From assembly GCA_041691815.1 (NCBI GenBank), contig JBEPTZ010000060.1, positions 1 to 26,316 of the forward strand: a stretch of 26,316 nt of DNA. Reading direction: 5' to 3'. The stretch comes from 70-18 sp041691815. GTDB taxonomy: Bacteria > Pseudomonadota > Alphaproteobacteria > Acetobacterales > Acetobacteraceae. Under the pieces are notes generated by a model, which saw nothing but the letters and a program-made list of their open reading frames with translations, did no database searches and was not told the origin of the DNA. This document shows, in pieces, positions 12,715 through 18,245 of the stretch. Within the stretch, counting starts at the first letter, position 1. The number at the start of each line of letters is the position of its first letter. The translations under genes were made by a program, and so were the position numbers.

Positions 12715-13187
12715 TGCGCGCCGCCGCCCCCCAACGCTCCTCGCCGGTGCGCCCCACCTCCTCGCGCATCTGGCTGCAGGGCCTGCTCTGCGGCACGCTG
12801 ATCGCCGTCGCCGCCCCGGCCGCCCTGCTGCTCGCCGTGCTGGGCCTGCCGGCGCTGCTGGCCTGGCTGTTCGATCGCGCCCCCGGCCGCCCGATGGCCC
12901 GCAACCTCGCGCTGGCCGCCGCCGCCGCCAGCCTGCCGGCGCTGGCCGCTCTCTGGCACGCCGGGCACAACTGGGCCGCCTGCCTCGACCTGCTCGCCGA
13001 CCCCAGCCGCCTCGCGCTGGCCTGGGCGCTGCAGGCCGGCTTCTGGCTGCTCGGCGAACTGGCGCCGCTGGCTGCCCGCCTGGCGCTGGACGCCGCCGCC
13101 GCCGCCCAGGCCACCCGGCTGCGCGCCCGCCGCGCCGAATACGAGCGGGAATGGGGCCTGCGCCAAGCCGGCGACGATCCGCCGTGA
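12714..13187 (+). CDS. Small multi-spanning membrane protein, pseudokinase partner
   Basis: A 157-residue protein with hydrophobic segments at about 20-52 (long enough for one or two passes), 62-82 and 100-128, then a basic cytoplasmic-looking tail (RLRARRAEYEREWGLRQ). No family is recognised. It starts at the ATG that shares one base with the stop of the pseudokinase-like gene, so the two are coupled and probably form a membrane complex. This is inference from layout. The gene ends just before the rpoH terminator, which it faces. Confidence 0.7.
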   Translation: MRAAAPQRSSPVRPTSSRIWLQGLLCGTLIAVAAPAALLLAVLGLPALLAWLFDRAPGRPMARNLALAAAAASLPALAALWHAGHNWAACLDLLADPSRLALAWALQAGFWLLGELAPLAARLALDAAAAAQATRLRARRAEYEREWGLRQAGDDPP

Positions 13188-13235
13188 ACGCAAAACCGGC
13201 CTGAACGCGAAGCGGGTCTCAACGCAAAAAGGGCC
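13185..13235. repeat. Three degenerate 17-bp tandem repeats
   Basis: Starting at the stop codon of the membrane protein gene, three consecutive 17-base units begin TGAACGCAAAA, TGAACGCGAAG and TCAACGCAAAA. They share the core (T)(G/C)AACGC(A/G)AA. The third unit runs into the stem of the rpoH terminator. The array is short and imperfect and may be a duplication remnant. Confidence 0.55.
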
Positions 13236-13256
13236 GGAGCTTTCACCCCGGCCCTT
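13226..13256 (-). terminator. Rho-independent terminator of rpoH
   Basis: On the minus strand, 22 bases after the rpoH stop, AAGGGCCGG (13248-13256) pairs perfectly with CCGGCCCTT (13229-13237) around a 10-base loop. A T-run follows (A13226-13230 on the plus strand). The 9-bp GC-rich stem with its U-tract is a textbook intrinsic terminator. It probably also insulates the convergent pseudokinase unit, though the plus-strand side lacks a T-run. Confidence 0.85.
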
Positions 13257-13277
13257 CCGCACACACAACAGCGAAGT

Positions 13278-14192
13278 CTAGTTCACCATCGCCAGCGACT
13301 CACCACTGGCCGGCCGTGCCGCCCGCCGCTGCTCGGCAACCTGCGAATGCATCGACTTCTGCAGCTTCTCGAACGCCCGCACCTCGATCTGCCGCACCCG
13401 CTCGCGCGAGATGCCGTATTGCTGCGACAAATCCTCCAGCGTGGTCGGCTCGTCCTTCAGCCGCCGCTCGACCAGGATATGCCGCTCGCGCTCGTTGAGC
13501 GTCGCCAGCGCGGTGTTCAGCAACTTCTTGCGCCCGGTCAACTCCTGGCGCTCGCCGATCTCGGTCTCCTGGCTGGCGCTGTCATCGACCAGCCAGTCCT
13601 GCCATTCGCCCTCGCCATCGGCGCGCACCGGCGCGTTCAGGCTGTGGTCGGGCGCGCTCAGCCGGCGGTTCATGTTGATCACGTCCTGCTCCGGCACCGC
13701 CAGCGCGTGGGCGATCTTCGCCACCTGCTCGGGCTGCAGGTCGCCGTCCTCGATCGCCTGCATCTGGCCCTTCAGCCGGCGCAGGTTGAAGAACAGCTTC
13801 TTCTGCGCCGCCGTGGTGCCCATTTTCACCAGCGACCAGCTATGCAGGATGTACTCTTGGATCGCCGCGCGGATCCACCACATAGCGTAAGTGGCCAGAC
13901 GGAAGCCGCGATCCGGATCGAACCGCTTCACCGCCTGCATCATGCCGACATTGCCTTCGCTGATCAGTTCGCCCAGCGGCAGGCCGTAGCCGCGATAGCC
14001 CATGGCGATCTTGGCAACCAGCCGCAGATGCGAGGTCACCAGCTTGTGCGCCGCCGCCATGTCCTCGGTGTCGCGAAAGCGCTTGGACAGGCTCAGCTCC
14101 TCATCGGCGGTGAGCATCGGGAATTTGCGGATCTCCTGGAGATACCGCGTGAGATTGCCCTCGGGGGCGACGTTTACGACTGCAGCAACCAT
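13278..14192 (-). CDS. rpoH: Heat-shock sigma factor RpoH (sigma-32)
   Basis: A 304-residue group 3 sigma factor that directs RNA polymerase to heat-shock promoters. Region 2 (GLPLGELISEGNVGMMQA and RLATYAMWWIRAAIQEYI, about 70-115) is followed by the diagnostic RpoH box QKKLFFNLR at 130-138, which separates RpoH from other sigma factors. Region 4 contains the helix-turn-helix ISRERVRQIEVRAFEKLQ. The start at 14192 is supported by AAAGGAG 7 bases upstream; an upstream in-frame extension is implausible. A sigma-70-like promoter lies about 220 bases upstream and a strong terminator follows. Many alphaproteobacteria have more than one RpoH; the copy number here cannot be judged. Confidence 0.96.
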   Translation of the reverse strand: MVAAVVNVAPEGNLTRYLQEIRKFPMLTADEELSLSKRFRDTEDMAAAHKLVTSHLRLVAKIAMGYRGYGLPLGELISEGNVGMMQAVKRFDPDRGFRLATYAMWWIRAAIQEYILHSWSLVKMGTTAAQKKLFFNLRRLKGQMQAIEDGDLQPEQVAKIAHALAVPEQDVINMNRRLSAPDHSLNAPVRADGEGEWQDWLVDDSASQETEIGERQELTGRKKLLNTALATLNERERHILVERRLKDEPTTLEDLSQQYGISRERVRQIEVRAFEKLQKSMHSQVAEQRRAARPASGESLAMVN

Positions 14193-14407
14193 GTCAGGCT
14201 CCTTTCGCCTGGGTGGCCAGTCCATTGCCCAGCGTGGCACAACGGAGCAGCGCGAGGATGGACCCGATACCAATGCTTTGGATGGGTCCCGGGTTGCGTC
14301 GGGCGATCAGTGTGTCCCGCAGGCCGTCCCGTGGCAGGCCACGGCCGAACGGCTGATCGACAGGCGCTAAGAACAGCAGCGGCGTTAAAGCCGGGGTTTC
14401 GTTCACA
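14193..14407 (-). other. Long 5' leader of rpoH
   Basis: If the promoter at 14414-14442 is used, rpoH has a 5' untranslated leader of about 215 nt. An 82-codon frame crosses it (14194-14442), but it has no recognisable domain and low coding character, so I do not call it a gene. Long rpoH leaders can fold to block translation and act as temperature sensors in other bacteria. Whether this one does is untested; no single dominant hairpin is obvious by eye. Confidence 0.4.
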
Positions 14408-14413
14408 AGGTCT

Positions 14414-14442
14414 TTCATACCGGACAAGATTGGTCCAGTCAA
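14414..14442 (-). promoter_or_regulatory. Sigma-70-type promoter of rpoH
   Basis: On the minus strand TTGACT (14437-14442) and TATGAA (14414-14419) are separated by 17 bases. The -35 box is 5 of 6 and the -10 box 4 of 6 to the housekeeping consensus. It sits between the end of the pseudouridine synthase gene and rpoH, so rpoH can be transcribed independently. An additional heat-shock promoter was not identified. Confidence 0.65.
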
Positions 14443-14466
14443 TATTCCAGACCTATGACGTCGGGA

Positions 14467-15477
14467 TTAACTCCCCGAAAGATTCAACCGTTCCAGCAAC
14501 GTTCGCATATCTTCCGGCGGCGCGGTGGTGAAACTCAGCGCCTCGCCGGTGCGCGGATGCGCGAAGCCGAGCCGTGCCGCATGCAGCGCCTGGCGCGGAA
14601 AATCCAGCAATTCCGCCCGCTCCGCCGCCGCCAGCCCGCGCGCCACCGCCGGAATCCGCCGCAGATACACCGGGTCGCCGACAATCGGATGGCCGATATG
14701 CGCCAGGTGCACGCGGATCTGGTGGGTCCGCCCGGTGCCCAGCCGGCACTCCAGCAGCGAGACCGCCGCCGCATGGCTGCCCAGCACCCGGTAGCGGGTC
14801 AGCGCCGGCTTGCCGCCCACGGCCCGCACGGCCATCCGCTTGCGCTCGCGCGGGTCGCGGCCGATCGCCGCCTCGATCTCGCCGCTGGCCGGGTTCGGCA
14901 GCCCCCAGCACAGCGCCAGGTAGAACCGGTCGAGGTCGCGCGCCGCGAACGCCCGGGTCAGCACCGCACTTGCGTGGTCGTTCTTGGCCACCACCATCAC
15001 CCCGGAGGTGTCCTTGTCCAGCCGATGCACGATCCCCGGCCGCCGCTCCGCCCCCACCCCGGTCAGGCTCGCGCCGCAATGCGCCAGCAGCGCGTTCACC
15101 AGCGTGCCATCCGGGTTGCCCGGCGCTGGATGCACCACCAGCCCGGCCGGCTTGTCCAGCACGATGATATCGGCGTCCTCGAACAGCACCGGGAACGCGA
15201 TGTCCTGCGGCTGCGGGGTGGCGGGCAGCGGCGGCGGCGGCGCCAGCGAATAGGCCGCCCCGGCCCGCACCGCCTCGGCCGGCTGCGCCAGCCGCACTCC
15301 GTCGCGTCGCGCCATGCCGTCCTCGATCAGCGCCTTGATCCGGCTGCGCGACAGCGCCGGAAAATGCCCGGCCAGGAACCGGTCCACCCGCTGGCCGGCA
15401 TCCGCCTCGGTCGCCACCACCGGGGCGAGGGCATCGGGGGTCGGCGCGCTTGCATCGGGCTGCGTTTTAGCGGACAT
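14467..15477 (-). CDS. RluA-family 23S rRNA pseudouridine synthase
   Basis: A 336-residue RluC/RluD-like enzyme that converts uridine to pseudouridine in 23S rRNA (or tRNA). The N-terminus holds an S4-type RNA-binding domain (about 26-90, with QRVDRFLAGHFPALSRSRIK). The catalytic domain follows, with HRLDKDTSG at 151-159, in which D154 is the nucleophile. Further conserved segments are VLDKPAGLVVHP (107-117) and GRTHQIRVHLAHIGHPI. The start at 15477 gives the normal family length; a longer frame to 15858 is open but overlaps the divergent DUF6476 gene. RluD-type function is most likely given the S4 domain, but RluC cannot be excluded. The neighbouring rpoH and DUF6476 genes form an arrangement common in alphaproteobacteria. 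Confidence 0.9.
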   Translation of the reverse strand: MSAKTQPDASAPTPDALAPVVATEADAGQRVDRFLAGHFPALSRSRIKALIEDGMARRDGVRLAQPAEAVRAGAAYSLAPPPPLPATPQPQDIAFPVLFEDADIIVLDKPAGLVVHPAPGNPDGTLVNALLAHCGASLTGVGAERRPGIVHRLDKDTSGVMVVAKNDHASAVLTRAFAARDLDRFYLALCWGLPNPASGEIEAAIGRDPRERKRMAVRAVGGKPALTRYRVLGSHAAAVSLLECRLGTGRTHQIRVHLAHIGHPIVGDPVYLRRIPAVARGLAAAERAELLDFPRQALHAARLGFAHPRTGEALSFTTAPPEDMRTLLERLNLSGS

Positions 15478-15604
15478 GGCGTGGCTTAGAACATGCGCGG
15501 CCAGGATGGAATCACCGCATACCTGCCTCGTGCCGATCAGGCACGGTTCCGGTGCGGCGTGCCCATCAGGCAGGGTTTTGGTGCGGCGCAAGGGAGAGAC
15601 GCCG

Positions 15605-15877
15605 ATGCAGGGCCTGAAATTCATGGTGATCGCGATGGGCGTGCTGATCGTGCTCGGCATGGGCGCCATCGTGGTGATCATCGCCAAGCGCATCTCCGCC
15701 CCCGCCGGCCCGGCGATCACCGCCGTGCTGCAGGAGCCCGTCGGCACCCGCATCGTCGCCATCGCCGCCGCGCCGGACCGCAATGTGCTGCATCTGCAGG
15801 GCGGCGGCCCCGACCGCCTGATCTCGGTTGATCCGCGCACCGGCAAGGTGCTCGGCACCCTCAGCCTGCAGCCGTAG
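15605..15877 (+). CDS. DUF6476-like single-pass membrane protein
   Basis: A 90-residue protein with one transmembrane helix at about 6-27 (MVIAMGVLIVLGMGAIVVII), followed by a short extracytoplasmic beta-rich domain (TRIVAIAAAPDRNVLHLQGG). Size, topology and position, divergent from an RluA-family gene next to rpoH, fit the DUF6476 family of alphaproteobacteria. No function is known. GGGAGA lies 8 bases upstream of the ATG. The divergent intergenic region with the pseudouridine synthase gene is 127 bases. Confidence 0.7.
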   Translation: MQGLKFMVIAMGVLIVLGMGAIVVIIAKRISAPAGPAITAVLQEPVGTRIVAIAAAPDRNVLHLQGGGPDRLISVDPRTGKVLGTLSLQP

Positions 15878-15904
15878 AAGCTGCGACAATCGGCACAAGA
15901 CGGC

Positions 15905-15933
15905 TTGATCCGCGCCCGCGTTCAGCCTAGAAC
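15905..15933 (+). promoter_or_regulatory. Promoter of tRNA-Glu
   Basis: TTGATC (15905-15910) and TAGAAC (15928-15933) are separated by 17 bases. Each box is 4 of 6 to consensus. Transcription would begin near 15940, nine bases before the mature tRNA. Placement supports the call more than sequence quality does. Confidence 0.5.
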
Positions 15934-15948
15934 CCGCGCCGAGCAGAT

Positions 15949-16024
15949 GTCCCGTTCGTCTAGAGGCCTAGGACACCGCCCTCTCACGGCGGCAACACCG
16001 GTTCGAATCCGGTACGGGATACCA
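15949..16024 (+). tRNA. tRNA-Glu, anticodon CTC
   Basis: A 76-nt tRNA with encoded CCA. The acceptor GTCCCGT pairs with ACGGGAT (one G-T pair), followed by discriminator A. The anticodon stem CCGCC/GGCGG holds the loop CTCTCAC, giving anticodon CTC for GAG glutamate codons. The T arm is CCGGTTCGAATCCGG. All arms are intact. Confidence 0.97.
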
Positions 16025-16057
16025 AATCCACAACCGGCCGCATCACCGCGCCCCGGG

Positions 16058-16426
16058 TCAGTTGCCCCCGTGTTCGCGCTCATCCTCGGTCGGAAGGAAC
16101 GGCGTGCCCAGCGGCGGCCTCTCGCCCTGATAATTGCCCCGGCCGGGCCGAGGCGCGACATACCGTGGCGGCGTCGGCCGCGCATTCCCCGACCAACCCG
16201 GCCGGTTGTCCGGGCGGTTCCGGTTGCGGTCGTAGCTTCCGCCACCGCCGTAATACATCGTCCCGCCCCCGTAGCCGGGCGAATAGGCTTGCCCCGAATC
16301 ATAATAACCCGGCTCGGCCACACATCCGGCCGCCAGCACCAGCACCCCGGCCAGCACCACCCCGGTCCGCAGCACCGCATAGAGCCGGTTTCGCGATGGC
16401 GCCGGCGCCGAATTCAATTCGGTCAT
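16058..16426 (-). CDS. Gly/Tyr-rich lipoprotein (downstream paralogue)
   Basis: A 122-residue lipoprotein. After a basic N-terminus the helix TGVVLAGVLVLAAGC ends in a lipobox (LAAGC) with the acylated Cys near residue 35. The mature part is rich in Gly, Tyr, Pro, Arg and Asn (SPGYGGGTMYYGGGGSYDRN) and looks disordered. No domain is recognised. AGGAGG lies 8 bases upstream of the chosen ATG at 16426. It follows the paralogous lipoprotein gene by 29 bases and is clearly in one operon with it. It runs convergently into tRNA-Glu. Confidence 0.72.
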   Translation of the reverse strand: MTELNSAPAPSRNRLYAVLRTGVVLAGVLVLAAGCVAEPGYYDSGQAYSPGYGGGTMYYGGGGSYDRNRNRPDNRPGWSGNARPTPPRYVAPRPGRGNYQGERPPLGTPFLPTEDEREHGGN

Positions 16427-16455
16427 CTGCCGCCCTCCTGTCATCATGCGCACCG

Positions 16456-16977
16456 TTACGGCCGCCGCTCGCGCCGGTCATGCCCCTGGTTGCCGCCGGA
16501 ACCGCCCTGGTTCGGCCGCGCCTGGGACGGCTGTGGCCCGGCCGGCAGGCCTGGGAACAGCCCGTTGCGCGGGCGACTGGCCTGTGGAGGCGCGCCGCTG
16601 GCCTGTGGAGGCCCGCCGCCCCGACGGTTGTTCCCCGCACGGTAGCCGCCGCCCCGGTTGCCATCATTGCCGTTCCAGCCCGGGCGCCCGCCGCGGTAAT
16701 CCCGCCCGCCATAGCCACGGTCGTAATAGCCGCCGCCGTTGCCATACAGCACCACGCCGCCGCCATAGCCGTACCCGCCGCCATAGCCATAGCCGTAATC
16801 CGGCGCGTAGACCGGGCCAGGCGCGTAGGTGGTTCCGGCAACATAGCCGTCATAACCAGGCGCCACCGGCACGCATCCTGCGGCCAGCACCAGCACGCCG
16901 CCCAACACCGCCGCCGTCCGAAACACCGCGGACAGTCTGCTCGTCGCTCGGCTCGACAATCCGTTACATGCAGACAT
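16456..16977 (-). CDS. Gly/Tyr-rich lipoprotein (upstream paralogue)
   Basis: A 173-residue lipoprotein with the same signal segment as its neighbour (AAVLGGVLVLAAGC, lipid Cys near residue 33), showing a tandem duplication. The mature chain has a YGYGYGGGYGYGGG tract, then RG/NRGG-rich and PPQASGA repeats and a basic tail. It is likely disordered and anchored in the outer membrane. GGGAGG sits 7 bases before the ATG at 16977; a longer open frame upstream lacks a ribosome-binding site. Function unknown. Gly/Tyr-rich lipoproteins can contribute to envelope or surface matrix, but that is a guess. Confidence 0.72.
   Translation of the reverse strand: MSACNGLSSRATSRLSAVFRTAAVLGGVLVLAAGCVPVAPGYDGYVAGTTYAPGPVYAPDYGYGYGGGYGYGGGVVLYGNGGGYYDRGYGGRDYRGGRPGWNGNDGNRGGGYRAGNNRRGGGPPQASGAPPQASRPRNGLFPGLPAGPQPSQARPNQGGSGGNQGHDRRERRP
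16577..16618. repeat. Two 21-bp in-frame tandem repeats
   Basis: Two consecutive 21-base units beginning CTGGCCTGTGGAGGC differ at one base (unit ends GCGCCG and CCGCCG). They encode the duplicated PPQASGA/G heptapeptide in the upstream lipoprotein. The repeat is in frame, so copy-number change would lengthen or shorten the protein without a frameshift. Confidence 0.75.
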
Positions 16978-17350
16978 ATTTCGACCTCCCGGCCATGTAT
17001 AGCGTGGCACCGACTTCAACACATGGTATGACGTGTCGCGCGCATCAACCGCATCATTACTGCACCGCAGCCGTGCCTGCAGCTGGCGAAAACCGCCAGA
17101 ATTCCGCCTTATGCTTATGCCAGTGCAGCGAACAACGCGAAAGCGCCGGCCGATCAACTTTCCTTGCCTTGCCTGTGCATATGCACCTGGGCGGCCGGAT
17201 GCGCCTGGTGATCACCGCAACGAGCCACAGCGCCGACAGTGATCGGAAATTCAGTTGATGTTTCGTAGCGTAACCTCATCCCATTGGATGATTTATGCGA
17301 CACCAAACCAGGCACATCATGCCGCCGTGCGGCAAAAGACCGGATATGAC
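16978..17350. other. Lower-GC intergenic stretch
   Basis: About 370 bases separate the lipoprotein operon (-) from the excalibur gene (+). The stretch is visibly less GC-rich than its surroundings. It holds a small inverted repeat (CTGGCG and CGCCAG, 17083-17099) and the first copy of a 16-bp direct repeat (17149-17164). A 69-codon frame at 17033-17242 has no recognisable domain and is not called. Divergent promoters are expected here, but none matches consensus well. Confidence 0.5.
17149..17164. repeat. Direct repeat, left copy
   Basis: The 16 bases GCCGATCAACTTTCCT are identical to 17686-17701. Counting flanking bases, 22 of 24 positions match. The two copies bracket the excalibur-domain gene. 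This copy lies in non-coding DNA. Confidence 0.8.
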
Positions 17351-17674
17351 ATGCCTTGGAATCGCAACTTCAGTTCCGCCCGGTCCAGGCCGTCCAGCAC
17401 AGCCCGTTGGAGAAGCCGCTCCGGCCGGCATTTCCGTAACCCGTTGCTGCTGATCTTATCGGCGCTGGCCGTCCTCGGCCTTTTTTCGCATCACTTTCAT
17501 CTGCATGCGCCGGCCATATTCGACCCCTACAGCGGCCTCAGAAACTGCCGGCAGATGCGCGCCACCGGACTGTCCTCGATACCGGCCGGCCACCCCGCCT
17601 ACCGGCCCTGGATGGATGCCGACCATGACGGCATCGCCTGCGAACCGTGGCACCCGTTTACACCCCGCCGCTGA
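17351..17674 (+). CDS. Excalibur calcium-binding domain membrane protein
   Basis: A 107-residue protein with a basic N-terminus, one transmembrane or signal helix (PLLLILSALAVLGLF, about 31-45) and a C-terminal excalibur domain (about 62-103). The domain shows LRNCRQMRATG and DADHDGIACE: two cysteines and an acidic DxDxDGxxCE calcium-type loop, as found in extracellular nuclease-associated proteins. The domain would face the periplasm. The start is uncertain: ATG 17351 is used, but TTG/ATG at 17255-17258 is open in frame; none has a strong ribosome-binding site. Many excalibur proteins carry a nuclease domain; this one does not. Flanking direct repeats suggest the gene entered as a small cassette. 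Confidence 0.72.
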   Translation: MPWNRNFSSARSRPSSTARWRSRSGRHFRNPLLLILSALAVLGLFSHHFHLHAPAIFDPYSGLRNCRQMRATGLSSIPAGHPAYRPWMDADHDGIACEPWHPFTPRR

Positions 17675-17685
17675 GCAGCCTGCCA

Positions 17686-17701
17686 GCCGATCAACTTTCC
17701 T
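17686..17701. repeat. Direct repeat, right copy in 3' end of TPR gene
   Basis: This copy of the 16-bp repeat covers the last codons and TGA stop of the TPR gene (minus strand, stop at 17691-17693) and five bases beyond it. Duplication of a gene's 3' end across an inserted segment is what site-specific integration leaves behind. Confidence 0.8.
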
Positions 17702-18245
17702 CGCCCAGCGCCTTCTTGCGCAATTCCTTCAGCCGCTCCGCCCCGTCCGGCGCCTGCGGGCTGAACTCCAGCAGCTTCTGCCACGCCGCCAGCGCCCCCT
17801 TCCAGTCGCCGCGCGCCTCGGCAATCCGGCTCAGCGTCGCAAATGCGCTGAAATGCCTGGGGTCCTGGGTCAGCGCCTCACGCAGATCGGCCACCGCACC
17901 CGGATAATCCCCGGTCTCGAACCGCGCCTCCGCCCGCTGGATATATGCCTCGGCCATCTTCGGCGACAGCACCACCACCGCGTCGAAATCCGCCAGCGCC
18001 TCATCGGCGGCATTGGCCTGCATGTTGCGCAACCCGCGCGCCATCAGCAGCCCGGCCGCCGGGCCGCCCTGCCGCAGCCAGAACTGCTCGATGCGGGCTT
18101 CCAGCGGCGCCGCCACGGCCGGATTCGGTGCGGCTTTCAGCGCGTCCAGCAGGCCATCCAGCTCGGTCGGGGCGGCGGCGGCGAGCAGCAGCAAGCCACA
18201 GGCAAGGATGTTCTTTTTTGTAAAAAAGAACCAAAAAACTTTCAT
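17691..18245 (-). CDS. Periplasmic TPR-repeat protein after glcF
   Basis: A 184-residue protein with an N-terminal signal peptide (KK charge pair, then ILACGLLLLAAAA) and about three tetratricopeptide repeats from residue 75 to 176 (ADEALADFDAVVVLSP, AYIQRAEARFETGDYPGAVADLREAL, ATLSRIAEARGDWKGALAAWQKLLEFSP). TPRs mediate protein-protein contacts; the partner is unknown. Its ATG overlaps the glcF stop by one base (TGATG), so it is the last gene of the glycolate oxidase operon. The first dozen codons are built from an AT-rich palindrome unlike the rest of the gene, and the N-terminal FWFFFTKKN comes from it. An intact frame and normal TPR phasing argue against decay. Confidence 0.8.
   Translation of the reverse strand: MKVFWFFFTKKNILACGLLLLAAAAPTELDGLLDALKAAPNPAVAAPLEARIEQFWLRQGGPAAGLLMARGLRNMQANAADEALADFDAVVVLSPKMAEAYIQRAEARFETGDYPGAVADLREALTQDPRHFSAFATLSRIAEARGDWKGALAAWQKLLEFSPQAPDGAERLKELRKKALGEES
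18210..18231. repeat. AT-rich perfect palindrome at start of TPR gene
   Basis: GTTCTTTTTT (18210-18219) and AAAAAAGAAC (18222-18231) are perfect 10-base inverted arms around two bases. They lie 14 bases inside the TPR coding region and next to another A-run (18233-18238). In a genome near 70% GC this composition is exceptional. It could be a dispersed repeat or a hairpin attenuating expression downstream of glcF. No further copy exists in this window. Confidence 0.75.

Noticed and set aside
12090..13268. 392-codon minus-strand frame under the pseudokinase and membrane protein genes
   Set aside because: Gly/Arg/Ser/Ala-rich shadow; the coupled plus-strand genes explain the region better.
14194..14442. 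82-codon frame in the rpoH leader
   Set aside because: No domain, no convincing ribosome-binding site, and it begins inside the -35 box of the likely rpoH promoter.
17033..17242. 69-codon frame before the excalibur gene
   Set aside because: No recognisable protein features; it overlaps the left direct-repeat copy and the lower-GC intergenic DNA.
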